NCBI GenBank assembly: GCA_964425195.1
Contig: CAYRLG010000012.1
Span: forward strand, 1 to 64,000
Source of the DNA: Desulfamplus sp964425195
GTDB lineage: Bacteria > Desulfobacterota > Desulfobacteria > Desulfobacterales > Desulfobacteraceae
DNA length: 64,000 nt
Direction of reading: 5' to 3'
Made by a program: the position numbers and the translations under genes. Position 1 is the stretch's first letter. Every line of letters starts with the position of its first letter. This document shows, piece by piece, positions 34,166-43,002 of the stretch. Under the pieces are notes generated by a model, which ran no database searches, was not told where the DNA came from, and saw only the letters and a list, made by a program, of their open reading frames with translations.

Positions 34166-36754
34166 ATGAAAGATGTTTTAGTTTCCATAATTATCGTAAA
34201 TTATAATGGATTTAACCATTTACGAAAGTGTATTCCATCATTGGTTAAAACTAAAGATGTGGATTTTGAGATAATTGTTGTTGATAACGGCTCAAGCGAT
34301 GGGAGCGTTCTTTGGTTGAACGAAAATTGTAGTTTAGATGAGATATATAAATTAAACGAAAATTGTGGAGAGAGTGAAAACGAAAATTGTAGAGATAATG
34401 AGAATAGAAATTCTAATAAAAATCTTAAATCAATACGAGTAGTAGAAGCAAAAGCAAACTTAGGATTTGGTCGTGCAAATGAGTTAGGTGTTAGAGCCTC
34501 AAATGGTGATATGATCGCATTTTTAAATAACGACACTCAAGTTGATCCTAACTGGCTTATTAATATGGTAAATCTGATGGCTCAAAATCCTAAAATCACT
34601 GCTGCTTGTTCAACTTTAATGCTGATGGAATCCCCCCATATTCTTAACGCCTTAGGTGGTGGAATGTCAAAATTAGGTTACGGCTTTGATCACTTTTTCG
34701 GATTTACCAAAGATCATCCGTCAGTTCTGCCTATTTTTAAGCAAGAGAGCGTTCCAGTTCTATTTCCTACGGCTGCGGCAATGTTAATGTCTAAAAAAGA
34801 TTTCTGGAATTTAGGAGGGTTTGATAAATCTGTTTTTATGTATCACGAAGATGTTGATCTTGGCTGGCGTATCTGGCTCTCTGGGGGTGAGGTTCATTTA
34901 TGTCCAAAATCTATTGTCTATCACTGCTTTGGTGGGACAACATCAGTTGTGCATGGCAGCGGCTGGCGGGACAGGCTTGGAATGCGTCATAATTTTCGAA
35001 CTATCTTAAAGTGTTATAGAAAGAAAAATGTCATTAATATATTGAAACAACATATAAAGGTATGGCGTGCAAGAAAGGCATGGGGCGAAATGACACATGT
35101 TTTGTGGTGGAATCTTCTCAGGCTGTCGGATACAATATTAGAGCGGATAAAAATTCAACGCTCAAGAACAATATCTGACGAAGAGCTTATAACAAACGGG
35201 CTTATCACAGATTCAGATTTTCCACGCATATCGCCACATATACCTCAGATTAACCTTGATACAGTTAAAGATTATAATATAAGATCATACTCTCTATTTA
35301 TGGGTGATGAAGTTTCTGCTGGAAGAGTTGGATATGGCTGGTATTTTGTTGAGACTTTAGATGGAAGACAGGTAAGATGGAGCAGCGGAGACTCCCAATT
35401 CTGGCTTAAAATAGAGCCAAATTGCTTTGGCACAATTATACTTGATCTATTTTTACCAGGGCCTCCTTTGAACGGCTCAGACAAAGTTTTTGTTAATCTC
35501 ATATCTGTATTTAAAACAGAAGAAAAAAAAGAGTGCTTTGAGTTTCAAGGGCACTCTGGTTGGAAAACTATTGAAACTAAGGCTCAATCAGACTCAAATG
35601 GAATTGTTGAGATAAGAATTTTATCATCAACTTGGTCTCCGCATAAGGTTTTTAACAATGGAGACGTTAGAATCTTAGGTTGTGCTGTTGAGAAAGTTAA
35701 TTTTATAAAAGACGAGAAAAGAAGTGATGAGAAAAGATTAGATTTTGATAAAGAGAAAAAAACACCATCAAGTATTATAAAAAATGATGCAGCAGTAGAT
35801 AACAATAAACTCGATTCTCTGACAGTCATAATCCCCACCTACAACCGAAAAGAGGTTTTAAAAGATGCTCTTGAGGCATTAAAAAGACAAACTTTGCAAG
35901 GTTTTCAGGTTATTGTTGTTGATGATGGCTCAACTGATGGAACATTATCTTTTTTAAACGACTGGAAACAAGAGCAGGAAAAAGGGGCGACCAAACTTAA
36001 TTTCAGCCTTGAGATACTTTGGCAGAAAAACCAGAAACAGGGCGAGGCAAGAAATTATGGACTAAAATCAGCTTCCGGCAAGATCATAATGTTTATTGGT
36101 GATGATATTTTTCTTGAGCCAAATTGCCTTGAAACACATCTTAATATGCACAAACAATTAAATAAAGATGGTGATACAGCTATTTTAGGATTCACAGATT
36201 GGGACAGAAACAAGATGAAGGTTTCGCCGTTTCTTGATTTTATTAATAATTTTGGTGCCCAGTTTGGATATAAACTTATGAAACCTATGCAGGAGGCTCC
36301 ATTTACCTGTTTTTATACATCTCATATTTCAATGAGCCGCTCTGTTCTAAATAGTGCTCCATTTGACTCTTCTTTTAAAGAGTACGGCTGGGAAGATATT
36401 GATCTTGGCTACCGGCTCTGCCTTGAAGGTCTAAAAATAGTTTATGTACCAGAGGCTCGTGCAGCACATCTGCACCCTACTGATATCCCCTCTTTCTTAA
36501 AGCGACAGTATAAAGTCGGGTTTGCAGTTGAAACTTTGCTGAAGATGCACCCTGAACTTAGAAACAGCCGTTATTTACCAACATATACTCCTCAATGGTC
36601 TCCCATTTTGTTTAAGCCTATTTGGTATATTTTTATCAGAGCTATAAACTTTATGGATCAAACATTAAAAAAAGAGTTTTCTTTCAATCTATATAACTCA
36701 TTAATATCTAAACCTTTTTATAAAGGATGGAGTAAAAGGCTTGGCAGCAGATGA
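34166..36754 (+). CDS. Bimodular GT2 glycosyltransferase with central beta domain
   Basis: Module 1 (residues ~1-300) is a rhamnosyltransferase-like GT2 (SIIIVNYNGFNHL, FLNNDTQVD, MYHEDVDLGWR). It carries an insertion at nt 34319-34430 built on the repeated unit NENC. A beta-rich middle domain (~350-520) follows. Module 2 (~551-800) is another GT2 (LTVIIPTYNRKEVLKDALE, DDGSTDGT, GWEDIDLGYRLC). Both modules appear catalytically intact. The last residues SKRLGSR and the stop codon lie in the first copy of the 39-bp direct repeat at 36731. It belongs to the plus-strand polysaccharide operon. Confidence 0.87.
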   Translation: MKDVLVSIIIVNYNGFNHLRKCIPSLVKTKDVDFEIIVVDNGSSDGSVLWLNENCSLDEIYKLNENCGESENENCRDNENRNSNKNLKSIRVVEAKANLGFGRANELGVRASNGDMIAFLNNDTQVDPNWLINMVNLMAQNPKITAACSTLMLMESPHILNALGGGMSKLGYGFDHFFGFTKDHPSVLPIFKQESVPVLFPTAAAMLMSKKDFWNLGGFDKSVFMYHEDVDLGWRIWLSGGEVHLCPKSIVYHCFGGTTSVVHGSGWRDRLGMRHNFRTILKCYRKKNVINILKQHIKVWRARKAWGEMTHVLWWNLLRLSDTILERIKIQRSRTISDEELITNGLITDSDFPRISPHIPQINLDTVKDYNIRSYSLFMGDEVSAGRVGYGWYFVETLDGRQVRWSSGDSQFWLKIEPNCFGTIILDLFLPGPPLNGSDKVFVNLISVFKTEEKKECFEFQGHSGWKTIETKAQSDSNGIVEIRILSSTWSPHKVFNNGDVRILGCAVEKVNFIKDEKRSDEKRLDFDKEKKTPSSIIKNDAAVDNNKLDSLTVIIPTYNRKEVLKDALEALKRQTLQGFQVIVVDDGSTDGTLSFLNDWKQEQEKGATKLNFSLEILWQKNQKQGEARNYGLKSASGKIIMFIGDDIFLEPNCLETHLNMHKQLNKDGDTAILGFTDWDRNKMKVSPFLDFINNFGAQFGYKLMKPMQEAPFTCFYTSHISMSRSVLNSAPFDSSFKEYGWEDIDLGYRLCLEGLKIVYVPEARAAHLHPTDIPSFLKRQYKVGFAVETLLKMHPELRNSRYLPTYTPQWSPILFKPIWYIFIRAINFMDQTLKKEFSFNLYNSLISKPFYKGWSKRLGSR

Positions 36755-36844
36755 ACCACACACTCCACATTTTACTTGATTTTTTATTAAAATTTACTAT
36801 CATGAAGTAAAAGGCTTGGCAGCAGATGAACCACACACTCCACA
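36731..36844 (+). repeat. 39-bp exact direct repeat at the 3' end of the GT gene
   Basis: Identical 39-base copies at 36731-36769 and 36806-36844 (beginning AGTAAAAGGCTTGGCAGCAG) are 75 bases apart. The first encodes the last residues and stop of the glycosyltransferase; the second is non-coding. This is the mark of a local duplication of the gene end. Confidence 0.9.
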
Positions 36845-36952
36845 ACCATATAGTAAGTGTTATTTGGGAGATAGGAGTAGATAAAAAACGTTATCAATCT
36901 ATTTTGATATTAGAAAAATAATTGCACAAAGACAAAAACAAGAGGAATAATT

Positions 36953-37783
36953 ATGAAGTCAGAAATTTATAAAAAACTGCCGCAACTGGTTGATATTTTA
37001 GGTTTAGACGAAGAGCCGATGGGGATTTATTTTACTGAAAAACCCCCAGCAACAGGTTTTTCACCTGATCCGCTTGATTTGCCGACTCGAGAAAAGGAGT
37101 TGAAAAATGAGATAAACTGGGGTGTAGTTTTTGGGGGTTTTTCATGTGTGATTGGGAATATATGGCGTGCTCGTAGAAAGAGAACATCTGCTTTTTTCAG
37201 TGCCCAAAATTTTGGCTGCCCTGGAGGAGCCTTTTGGCTTGGCTTTATGAAACCTCAAACTGAGACAATTATCCATTATGTTTCCTCAGGTATTCCTGAG
37301 CAGATGGAAGGTGAACGCTATTGTGAATCACCTGATTCTTTACGTCATATATTTGAAACTATAGACCCGCCTTCTGCATCTAAACCTTTTTGTGTTTTTA
37401 AACCAATAAGCCAGTTTTCAGATGACGAAGAACCTATTTTAGTAGCCTTTTTTACCAGACCAGAACCATTATGTGCTTTGCATCAGCTAGCTTTTTTCCT
37501 AACTAATGATCCCGAAGTGGTGCAATCTCCTTGGGGAGCTGCTTGTGCGAATCTTGTTACATGGCCAATGAAATATTTAAAGAATAATCAAACAAAGGCG
37601 GTTCTCGGAGGATGGGATATTTCATCTCGAAAATTTTTTGCTAATGATGAACTCTCCTTCACTGTTCCATATATTATGTTTGAACAGATGATAATGAGGT
37701 TTGAAGACTCTTTTCTCAAAAATAAAAACTGGTCTGTTGTTCAGAAAAAAGTCGAGCGTAGCAAAAAGGCATGGAATAAATAA
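36953..37783 (+). CDS. DUF169 family protein
   Basis: This 276-residue cytoplasmic-looking protein has the DUF169 pattern: an N-terminal LVDILGLDEEPMGIYF, a Gly/Cys-rich centre (QNFGCPGGAFWLGF) and a C-terminal WGAACANLVTWPM followed by LGGWDISSRKFF. The family is common in anaerobes and archaea, its role is not established, and the conserved cysteines suggest metal or cofactor binding. GAGGA precedes the ATG. It interrupts the glycan genes and is not an obvious part of sugar metabolism. Confidence 0.85.
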   Translation: MKSEIYKKLPQLVDILGLDEEPMGIYFTEKPPATGFSPDPLDLPTREKELKNEINWGVVFGGFSCVIGNIWRARRKRTSAFFSAQNFGCPGGAFWLGFMKPQTETIIHYVSSGIPEQMEGERYCESPDSLRHIFETIDPPSASKPFCVFKPISQFSDDEEPILVAFFTRPEPLCALHQLAFFLTNDPEVVQSPWGAACANLVTWPMKYLKNNQTKAVLGGWDISSRKFFANDELSFTVPYIMFEQMIMRFEDSFLKNKNWSVVQKKVERSKKAWNK

Positions 37784-37841
37784 ATGTCTGAACTGCTCAG
37801 AGAGCTAAAGAAAGTTCACAGGACAACAATCAATGACAGTG

Positions 37842-37867
37842 TAGAGACGTAAATATATACGTCTCTA
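37842..37867. repeat. 26-bp palindrome, TAGAGACG family, copy 1
   Basis: TAGAGACGTA and TACGTCTCTA are inverted around six AT bases, between the convergent DUF169 and UGM genes. A second 26-bp palindrome with the same outer arms lies at 46100. It may act as a terminator stem, but no T run follows. Confidence 0.75.
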
Positions 37868-37891
37868 TCTACTTATTTATGATTGCAATTG

Positions 37892-39427
37892 TTAAAAGAA
37901 TTTTTTTGATGGGTGTGGTGAGTTTACAATATCAGGATACCATAAAGTCAACTCCTCACCCTGATATAGAGCCTTGCCCGCAGCCTCAACCCCCTGCATG
38001 AACGAGTGATCCATATTTCCCACTTCGTAACGCCACGCCCCAAATCTTCCTCTGGATAAAATTCCTTGTTCCTCTAATCTTGCAAGCATTGGAAAGAGAT
38101 ATCTGTTTCTATCTCTGCTTGGTGTAGGATATCCATGCTCTAACCGTTTATGCCATGTTTGGTTTACCTGACTCTTATCTTTAATCAGCCTTGTATTAAC
38201 CGCTCCTTGTATGACATCTTGGACTACGCTTTCTTGATTGACAGACTTCATGGGACTTTCACTCACTTCAAACATTAATGACCAAGATGTTTTTATATCT
38301 GGCACATTATTTGGCGAGTAGTTGCTAAAAACTGTAACCCGATAGAATGGGTTATCGTTTTCAGGAAAATATATCCAGCACTTATCTCTTAAATACTCAG
38401 GAGGAGTGCCCTTTAATCCAAGACCCACAACATGAGTTGATGAATGTTTTAATATTGGAGACTCTTTAGAAACCAGCTTATTTTTATCTTTGATATCTTT
38501 AATATTTTCTTCTAAAGAATTTGTCTTGCATATTATTTCAAAACTGCCTGCTAAATCTGATTTTGAAGCAATATTTGAGATAAGTGATGTTAAGGGAATT
38601 GTGCTGATTAAAATATCGTAATGCTCTATTGAACCATCATTAAATTGAACTGTTTTTTCATCAACGTTTATCTTTGTAAGTCCAGCATTTAGATGGATTT
38701 TTTCTTTTGGAAGATTAACTGCGACCTTTTCCCAAATAGCACCAGTTCCGCCGAATTTTGGAAATCTAAATCGCGAATTTGGTCCCCAGCCAATATCATC
38801 TTTATCAAATATGTGATTATCAATAATCCTCTTGATATCTACCTTTGCTACACGCTCGCCAACCCAATTGTGGCTTAACTCCTCAACAGGATATGCCCAC
38901 ACTTTGTAGTTGTATGGTCGCAAAAAATACTTTGCAAGACCGCTGCCAAAACTGGCATCAATCCAGTCTCCAAAGTGCTGAAGTGGTAGTTGTCCTGTTA
39001 ATTTTGATTGAGATGCTGATGTTGATGAAGATTGGCTGTTTTGAGTAGAAAAAGGCGAAGTTTGAATATCAATAAGACCATGCAGGCATTCGCTGAAAAT
39101 CTCTTTCGGCAGCCTGTGGATATTGTTCTGAATAGGGTAGGGAATAAACCTCTCGTTCATCCAGACCCATGCACTTCTGTCATGGAACAGCCACTCTTTA
39201 TCTTTATCCATAACAGTATCCATCACATTATCAAAATATGGATAGTGGCTGAACAGAACATGTCCGCCGATATCCCACCAAAAATCTTCACTATCTTGAA
39301 ATGATGCCGACAGTCCGCCGTAATAGTTATTTTGCTCATAAACAGACCAATTTTTATGCCCAAGCTCGTTTAAACGCCACGCTGCACCAAGTCCGCATGG
39401 TCCTGCTCCGATTATAATTATGTTCAT
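37892..39427 (-). CDS. glf: UDP-galactopyranose mutase, eukaryotic-like type
   Basis: This flavoenzyme interconverts UDP-galactopyranose and UDP-galactofuranose. The FAD-binding IIGAGPCGLGAAW opens the protein. Segments such as WDIGGHVLFSHYPYFD, PYPIQNNIHRLPKE, FRFPKFGGTGAIW, YFPENDNPFYRVTVFSNYSP and SRGRFGAWRYEVGNMDHSF closely recall fungal (Aspergillus-type) UGMs rather than the shorter (~370 residues) bacterial Glf. Length (511 residues) also matches the eukaryotic class. The C-terminal GNMDHSFMQGVEA fits the FAD/active-site closure. It is divergent from a GlfT2-like galactofuranosyltransferase, which supports the substrate. A generic FAD-amine-oxidase or PPO-like annotation would be less specific. 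Confidence 0.85.
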   Translation of the reverse strand: MNIIIIGAGPCGLGAAWRLNELGHKNWSVYEQNNYYGGLSASFQDSEDFWWDIGGHVLFSHYPYFDNVMDTVMDKDKEWLFHDRSAWVWMNERFIPYPIQNNIHRLPKEIFSECLHGLIDIQTSPFSTQNSQSSSTSASQSKLTGQLPLQHFGDWIDASFGSGLAKYFLRPYNYKVWAYPVEELSHNWVGERVAKVDIKRIIDNHIFDKDDIGWGPNSRFRFPKFGGTGAIWEKVAVNLPKEKIHLNAGLTKINVDEKTVQFNDGSIEHYDILISTIPLTSLISNIASKSDLAGSFEIICKTNSLEENIKDIKDKNKLVSKESPILKHSSTHVVGLGLKGTPPEYLRDKCWIYFPENDNPFYRVTVFSNYSPNNVPDIKTSWSLMFEVSESPMKSVNQESVVQDVIQGAVNTRLIKDKSQVNQTWHKRLEHGYPTPSRDRNRYLFPMLARLEEQGILSRGRFGAWRYEVGNMDHSFMQGVEAAGKALYQGEELTLWYPDIVNSPHPSKKFF

Positions 39428-39610
39428 CTTTATCCGCTTTCTTAGGTTATGTATGTTTTTATATACTTGATTTTTAAGGTCTAAAGATATATCAAAAGTG
39501 CTTTTTAATAAAGAAAAATGAACTTTTAATTTGTCTTAAATATCTTAAATTTCTAATTTTACACTTTTGAGAGACAATCTAAAGATAATTTTTAAATAGG
39601 AGTAAATACA

Positions 39611-41686
39611 GTGGTTAAAAGATATCCTGAATGGATTAACATGATTGCCTATCCAAATTTTGATGCAGATTTGTTGAATGATAAATCTCTTTTTTGGCGT
39701 ATTGAGGCAGACCACCCATTTCATACAGTTATAAAGAGCGAAGAGACTTTAAAGGTAAACAACTACTACCATGAACCTATTATTATAAGAAATGGATTGT
39801 GGGGAAGCAGAATTTTTCTTCAGCCTAAACAGCTCTATTCAATCGGCATTAAATATAAATCGAATATCCGTTTATATATGGGTTTATACTATCATGGTTC
39901 AAATGTGCCTGTAAAAAACTGGGTTCTTAATCCTAATTTAGATAGCCCTATTTTAGATAATAAATCTTTAGATAATAAAACAATAGATTGGAAGGATGAT
40001 TTTTATATACAAGATAATTTTAACACTAATGTAAATGAGATTAATTCAAAACCTCTGCATCTTAAGATTATAATTCCTGATACTAAAGGTGAATTTGTCG
40101 AGATTTCAGAACTTTTTCTTGTGAGGCGTGAAGCTATAGAAACTGCTGAAATAGATATAGAGTTAAATAAACATTATAAATATCAAAATCTTCCTGAAAT
40201 TGCAGTTGGAATTGTTACTTATAATAGAAAAAAACATATTTCAGCACTTCTTAATCAGATGAAGATCATTAACTACCCTGCGGATAAATTAAAAATCTTT
40301 GTTGTTGATAACGCATCTACAGATGGAACAGATATTTTGTTAGAACAAGAGTTTCCAGAAGTTACTGTATTAAAAAACAGCGAAAATCTTGGCGGCTCAG
40401 GAGGTTTTAACCGATTCTTCACCCACCTTGCAGGTATGGATAAAGAAGTTCCTCCATTTGGCTGGCTTATCGATGATGATGCTGTGGTTGATAAGAATAC
40501 TCTGATATATCTTGTAAGAGCGATTATAAATGATGATTCAATTGCGGTTGCAGGTTCTGTGATGATGGATTTAGAAAAACCATCTACAGTTTATGAAGCT
40601 GGCGGAGACCTTTTTAAAGATCGTTTTGGGTGGAATGCCAATATTTTGCATACAGATGCTTCAAATTTACAGCACGTTAATGAAAAAACTTGGGAATCGG
40701 GCTATGCCGGAGCATATTCACTGCTCTTTAGAACAGAGCTTATCCATCAGGTCGGCATCTGGCGGAACTATTTTTTGCATGTTGATGACTGCGAATGGTC
40801 TTTAAGAATTAAAAGATTGACAGGCAAAAGAGTTGTTATTGCTCTTGACTCTCTTATCTGGCATGTTCTTCAAGGCTCAAAAAAGCCCTTTACAACATTA
40901 AGATACTATGAAACCAGAAATTTTCTTGATTACTTTGCAGGTTGTAATGTTGTAGAAGAGAGCTTCTTAGATAGGACGCAATCAGGGGTTAATCAAAATG
41001 AAAATGCCTGTTCAGAATATGAGAAATGTAAATATATAGATAAAAAGCCTCTGCTCAAAGTTATGATCCAAACAACGCTTATGGGTCTAAAACAGCTTGC
41101 GATTAAAAGAGATGATCTTTGCCATTTTCACATCAAGGGCATTGATGATTTTTTTGAAGGAAAATTTGGAAAGCAGCCATTAGAACGCTCTGCACTCTTT
41201 TTTCCTGATATTGCATCTCTTTTTGATGCTTATAAAAATGATGAAAACAATAGAGGCAGATATCCTAAAAAAGCCTTTATCGTAAGAGAGATAAACAGAT
41301 ATATGAATGATGGTGTTGATTATGAGGGCGGCATAATATCTAAAATACGAGAGATATCGCCAGAAACTATTATTGTTCAAGCCTCAATACACCATAACAT
41401 TAAAAATCAATTTTTGTTGAAATTTGTCGTTATGCTGAAGATGCTTACATCATTTTTCCTGCCGTCAAATGGAGTAGTTATTCTGCCGTTCTGGAATGAA
41501 TCTGTGATTCCTAACAACCTTGCAAAATATACGGCAGTGTTTGAGAATGGACAGTATTCATTGTATAAGGCAAATCGTATTAAAGCTGTTGTCAATACTT
41601 TGAAAATACTCTGGAAAACCTCTTTAAATGCTATTAAAATCTTTATAAACAAATTTAACCACAAAGCCTCTAATATGAGTTTTTAG
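39611..41686 (+). CDS. GlfT2-like galactofuranosyltransferase (GT2)
   Basis: The protein has an N-terminal beta-domain (residues ~15-190) and a GT-A domain (~195-450) with VGIVTYNRKKHISALL, NLGGSGGFNRFF, D288-D-D-A (LIDDDAVVD) and H390-V-D392-D393-CEW. A C-terminal helical part follows. The order of domains, the GGSGGFNR segment and the DD-x-EW pattern are those of GlfT2, the galactofuranan polymerase of mycobacteria. The start is GTG at 39611, preceded by AGGAG. The divergent UGM would supply UDP-Galf. That it acts on galactofuranose is inferred from domain pattern plus neighbour. Confidence 0.78.
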   Translation: MVKRYPEWINMIAYPNFDADLLNDKSLFWRIEADHPFHTVIKSEETLKVNNYYHEPIIIRNGLWGSRIFLQPKQLYSIGIKYKSNIRLYMGLYYHGSNVPVKNWVLNPNLDSPILDNKSLDNKTIDWKDDFYIQDNFNTNVNEINSKPLHLKIIIPDTKGEFVEISELFLVRREAIETAEIDIELNKHYKYQNLPEIAVGIVTYNRKKHISALLNQMKIINYPADKLKIFVVDNASTDGTDILLEQEFPEVTVLKNSENLGGSGGFNRFFTHLAGMDKEVPPFGWLIDDDAVVDKNTLIYLVRAIINDDSIAVAGSVMMDLEKPSTVYEAGGDLFKDRFGWNANILHTDASNLQHVNEKTWESGYAGAYSLLFRTELIHQVGIWRNYFLHVDDCEWSLRIKRLTGKRVVIALDSLIWHVLQGSKKPFTTLRYYETRNFLDYFAGCNVVEESFLDRTQSGVNQNENACSEYEKCKYIDKKPLLKVMIQTTLMGLKQLAIKRDDLCHFHIKGIDDFFEGKFGKQPLERSALFFPDIASLFDAYKNDENNRGRYPKKAFIVREINRYMNDGVDYEGGIISKIREISPETIIVQASIHHNIKNQFLLKFVVMLKMLTSFFLPSNGVVILPFWNESVIPNNLAKYTAVFENGQYSLYKANRIKAVVNTLKILWKTSLNAIKIFINKFNHKASNMSF

Positions 41687-41716
41687 ATGAGTCAGATGAG
41701 CTTTTAGATGAATCAA
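41675..41716 (+). repeat. 21-bp imperfect tandem duplication at a gene junction
   Basis: Units 41675-41695 and 41696-41716 match at 18 of 21 positions (core TTTTAGATGA). The first contains the stop of the GlfT2-like gene, the second the start codon of the acyltransferase. It may have arisen by local duplication. Confidence 0.7.
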
Positions 41717-42922
41717 AAAAATATTGAAATACAGTTTCTGCGTGTAGTTGCAATTATGATGGTTCTAATTATGCACGCTCCGGTTGGAATGTTTCAACCT
41801 TATGCTGATAAATACAATATTATCATGTCTTTTATCCACCCGGCAGTGGGAGTTGATATCTTTTTTGTCATATCCGGTTATCTGATGGGAATAACATTTC
41901 TGCATAGAACAGAACTAAATAGAACAAATTTTGACAACATCAATAATTTGAGCAGTGCCGACAGTAATTTGGACAATGCTGACAGTAATTTGAACAGTGT
42001 TGATTTGAATAGAAATATTCTTTCTGAGAAAATATCGCTTACAGCAAGGTTTTATCTACGTAGATTTTGGAGGCTTTTTCCAGCATCATTTTTTTGGATA
42101 ACAGTTACTCTTATAGTTGGAATAACATCTGGAGATCATGAAATATGGTTTACTACTGATTGGCTCTACAAAGCGTGGATAGCTTCTTTACTATGTTTTA
42201 GAAACTTTCAGGAATCTATCAACCCTACACATCTTGGATACTATTGGTCTTTGTCTGTTGAGAATCAATTTTATCTATTGTTGCCCCTTGCATGGTTTTT
42301 TGTCCCTAAAAAGTGGTTTTGGAAAGCTCTTATTTTGATTTGTATTATCTGTATATTTTGGAGACCCGGCGGCAATGAGTGGTGGCTTTTCAGGTTTGAC
42401 GGCTTATTAATGGGACTTCTGATCTATAAACTGACAACAATAGATGCTTTTAAAGATGCGGTAAGGCTTATATCTCCTGAAACACAAGTCGGAAGATTTA
42501 TTATGACAGCTTTTTTATGCCTTGCTATAGCATCAGTCCCAAACTCAATAGGCGTTTATCCTCCTCTTACGTGGTCAATTGTGGCACTATTATCTTCTGT
42601 TTTAGTCTCTCAAGCTGTTCTTAATGAAGGATATATTTACATACCTATATTTTTAAAGCAGCCTATTTATTGGCTTGGTGAGATTTCTTACTCAGTTTAT
42701 CTCTGTCATCTTCCAGTGTGGCTCATATTTAAAGATACGATTAAACGTAATCCTGATTGGGTTGATAAGCCATATATAGTTTTAACAATCGGGGTGATAT
42801 CAACAATATCAATATTTATCTGTGCAGCACTTACATATTTTTTTATTGAACAGCCTTGTCAAAAAATTGGATATAAAAAATTAAATCAGAATGTTAAAAA
42901 TAGATCAGTTGAAACTCATTAA
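41708..42922 (+). CDS. Membrane O-acyltransferase (acyltransferase family 3, OafA-like)
   Basis: The 404-residue polytopic protein begins NIEIQFLRVVAIMMVLIMHA (conserved R..A...V...H), followed by GVDIFFVISGYLM and LGYYWSLSVENQFYLLLPL, the hallmarks of acyltransferase family 3. About ten membrane segments can be seen. It probably acetylates sugar hydroxyls of the surface glycan. After the second helix there is a polar Asn/Asp/Ser-rich insertion (about nt 41915-42035) made from repeated units reading roughly DSNLDNA. The start codon lies in a small tandem duplication with no strong ribosome-binding site, so translation is probably coupled to the gene before. Confidence 0.9.
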   Translation: MNQKNIEIQFLRVVAIMMVLIMHAPVGMFQPYADKYNIIMSFIHPAVGVDIFFVISGYLMGITFLHRTELNRTNFDNINNLSSADSNLDNADSNLNSVDLNRNILSEKISLTARFYLRRFWRLFPASFFWITVTLIVGITSGDHEIWFTTDWLYKAWIASLLCFRNFQESINPTHLGYYWSLSVENQFYLLLPLAWFFVPKKWFWKALILICIICIFWRPGGNEWWLFRFDGLLMGLLIYKLTTIDAFKDAVRLISPETQVGRFIMTAFLCLAIASVPNSIGVYPPLTWSIVALLSSVLVSQAVLNEGYIYIPIFLKQPIYWLGEISYSVYLCHLPVWLIFKDTIKRNPDWVDKPYIVLTIGVISTISIFICAALTYFFIEQPCQKIGYKKLNQNVKNRSVETH

Positions 42923-42929
42923 ACACAAC

Positions 42930-42987
42930 ATAAAAAACTTATTTTAACACAAATAATACATAAAGACTTAATTTTAACATAAATCAT
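42930..42987 (+). repeat. Imperfect 28-bp tandem repeat in intergenic DNA
   Basis: Units starting at 42930 and 42960 both read roughly ATAAA-ACTTA-TTTTAACA-AAAT-AT. They fill the gap between the acyltransferase stop and the ribosome-binding site of the glycoside hydrolase gene. Confidence 0.5.
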
Positions 42988-43002
42988 AAAGGATAGGCTA
43001 TT

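Noticed and set aside
34201..34536. 111-codon minus-strand frame
   Set aside because: It is the mirror of the repeat-bearing GT2 coding region, so composition alone explains it.
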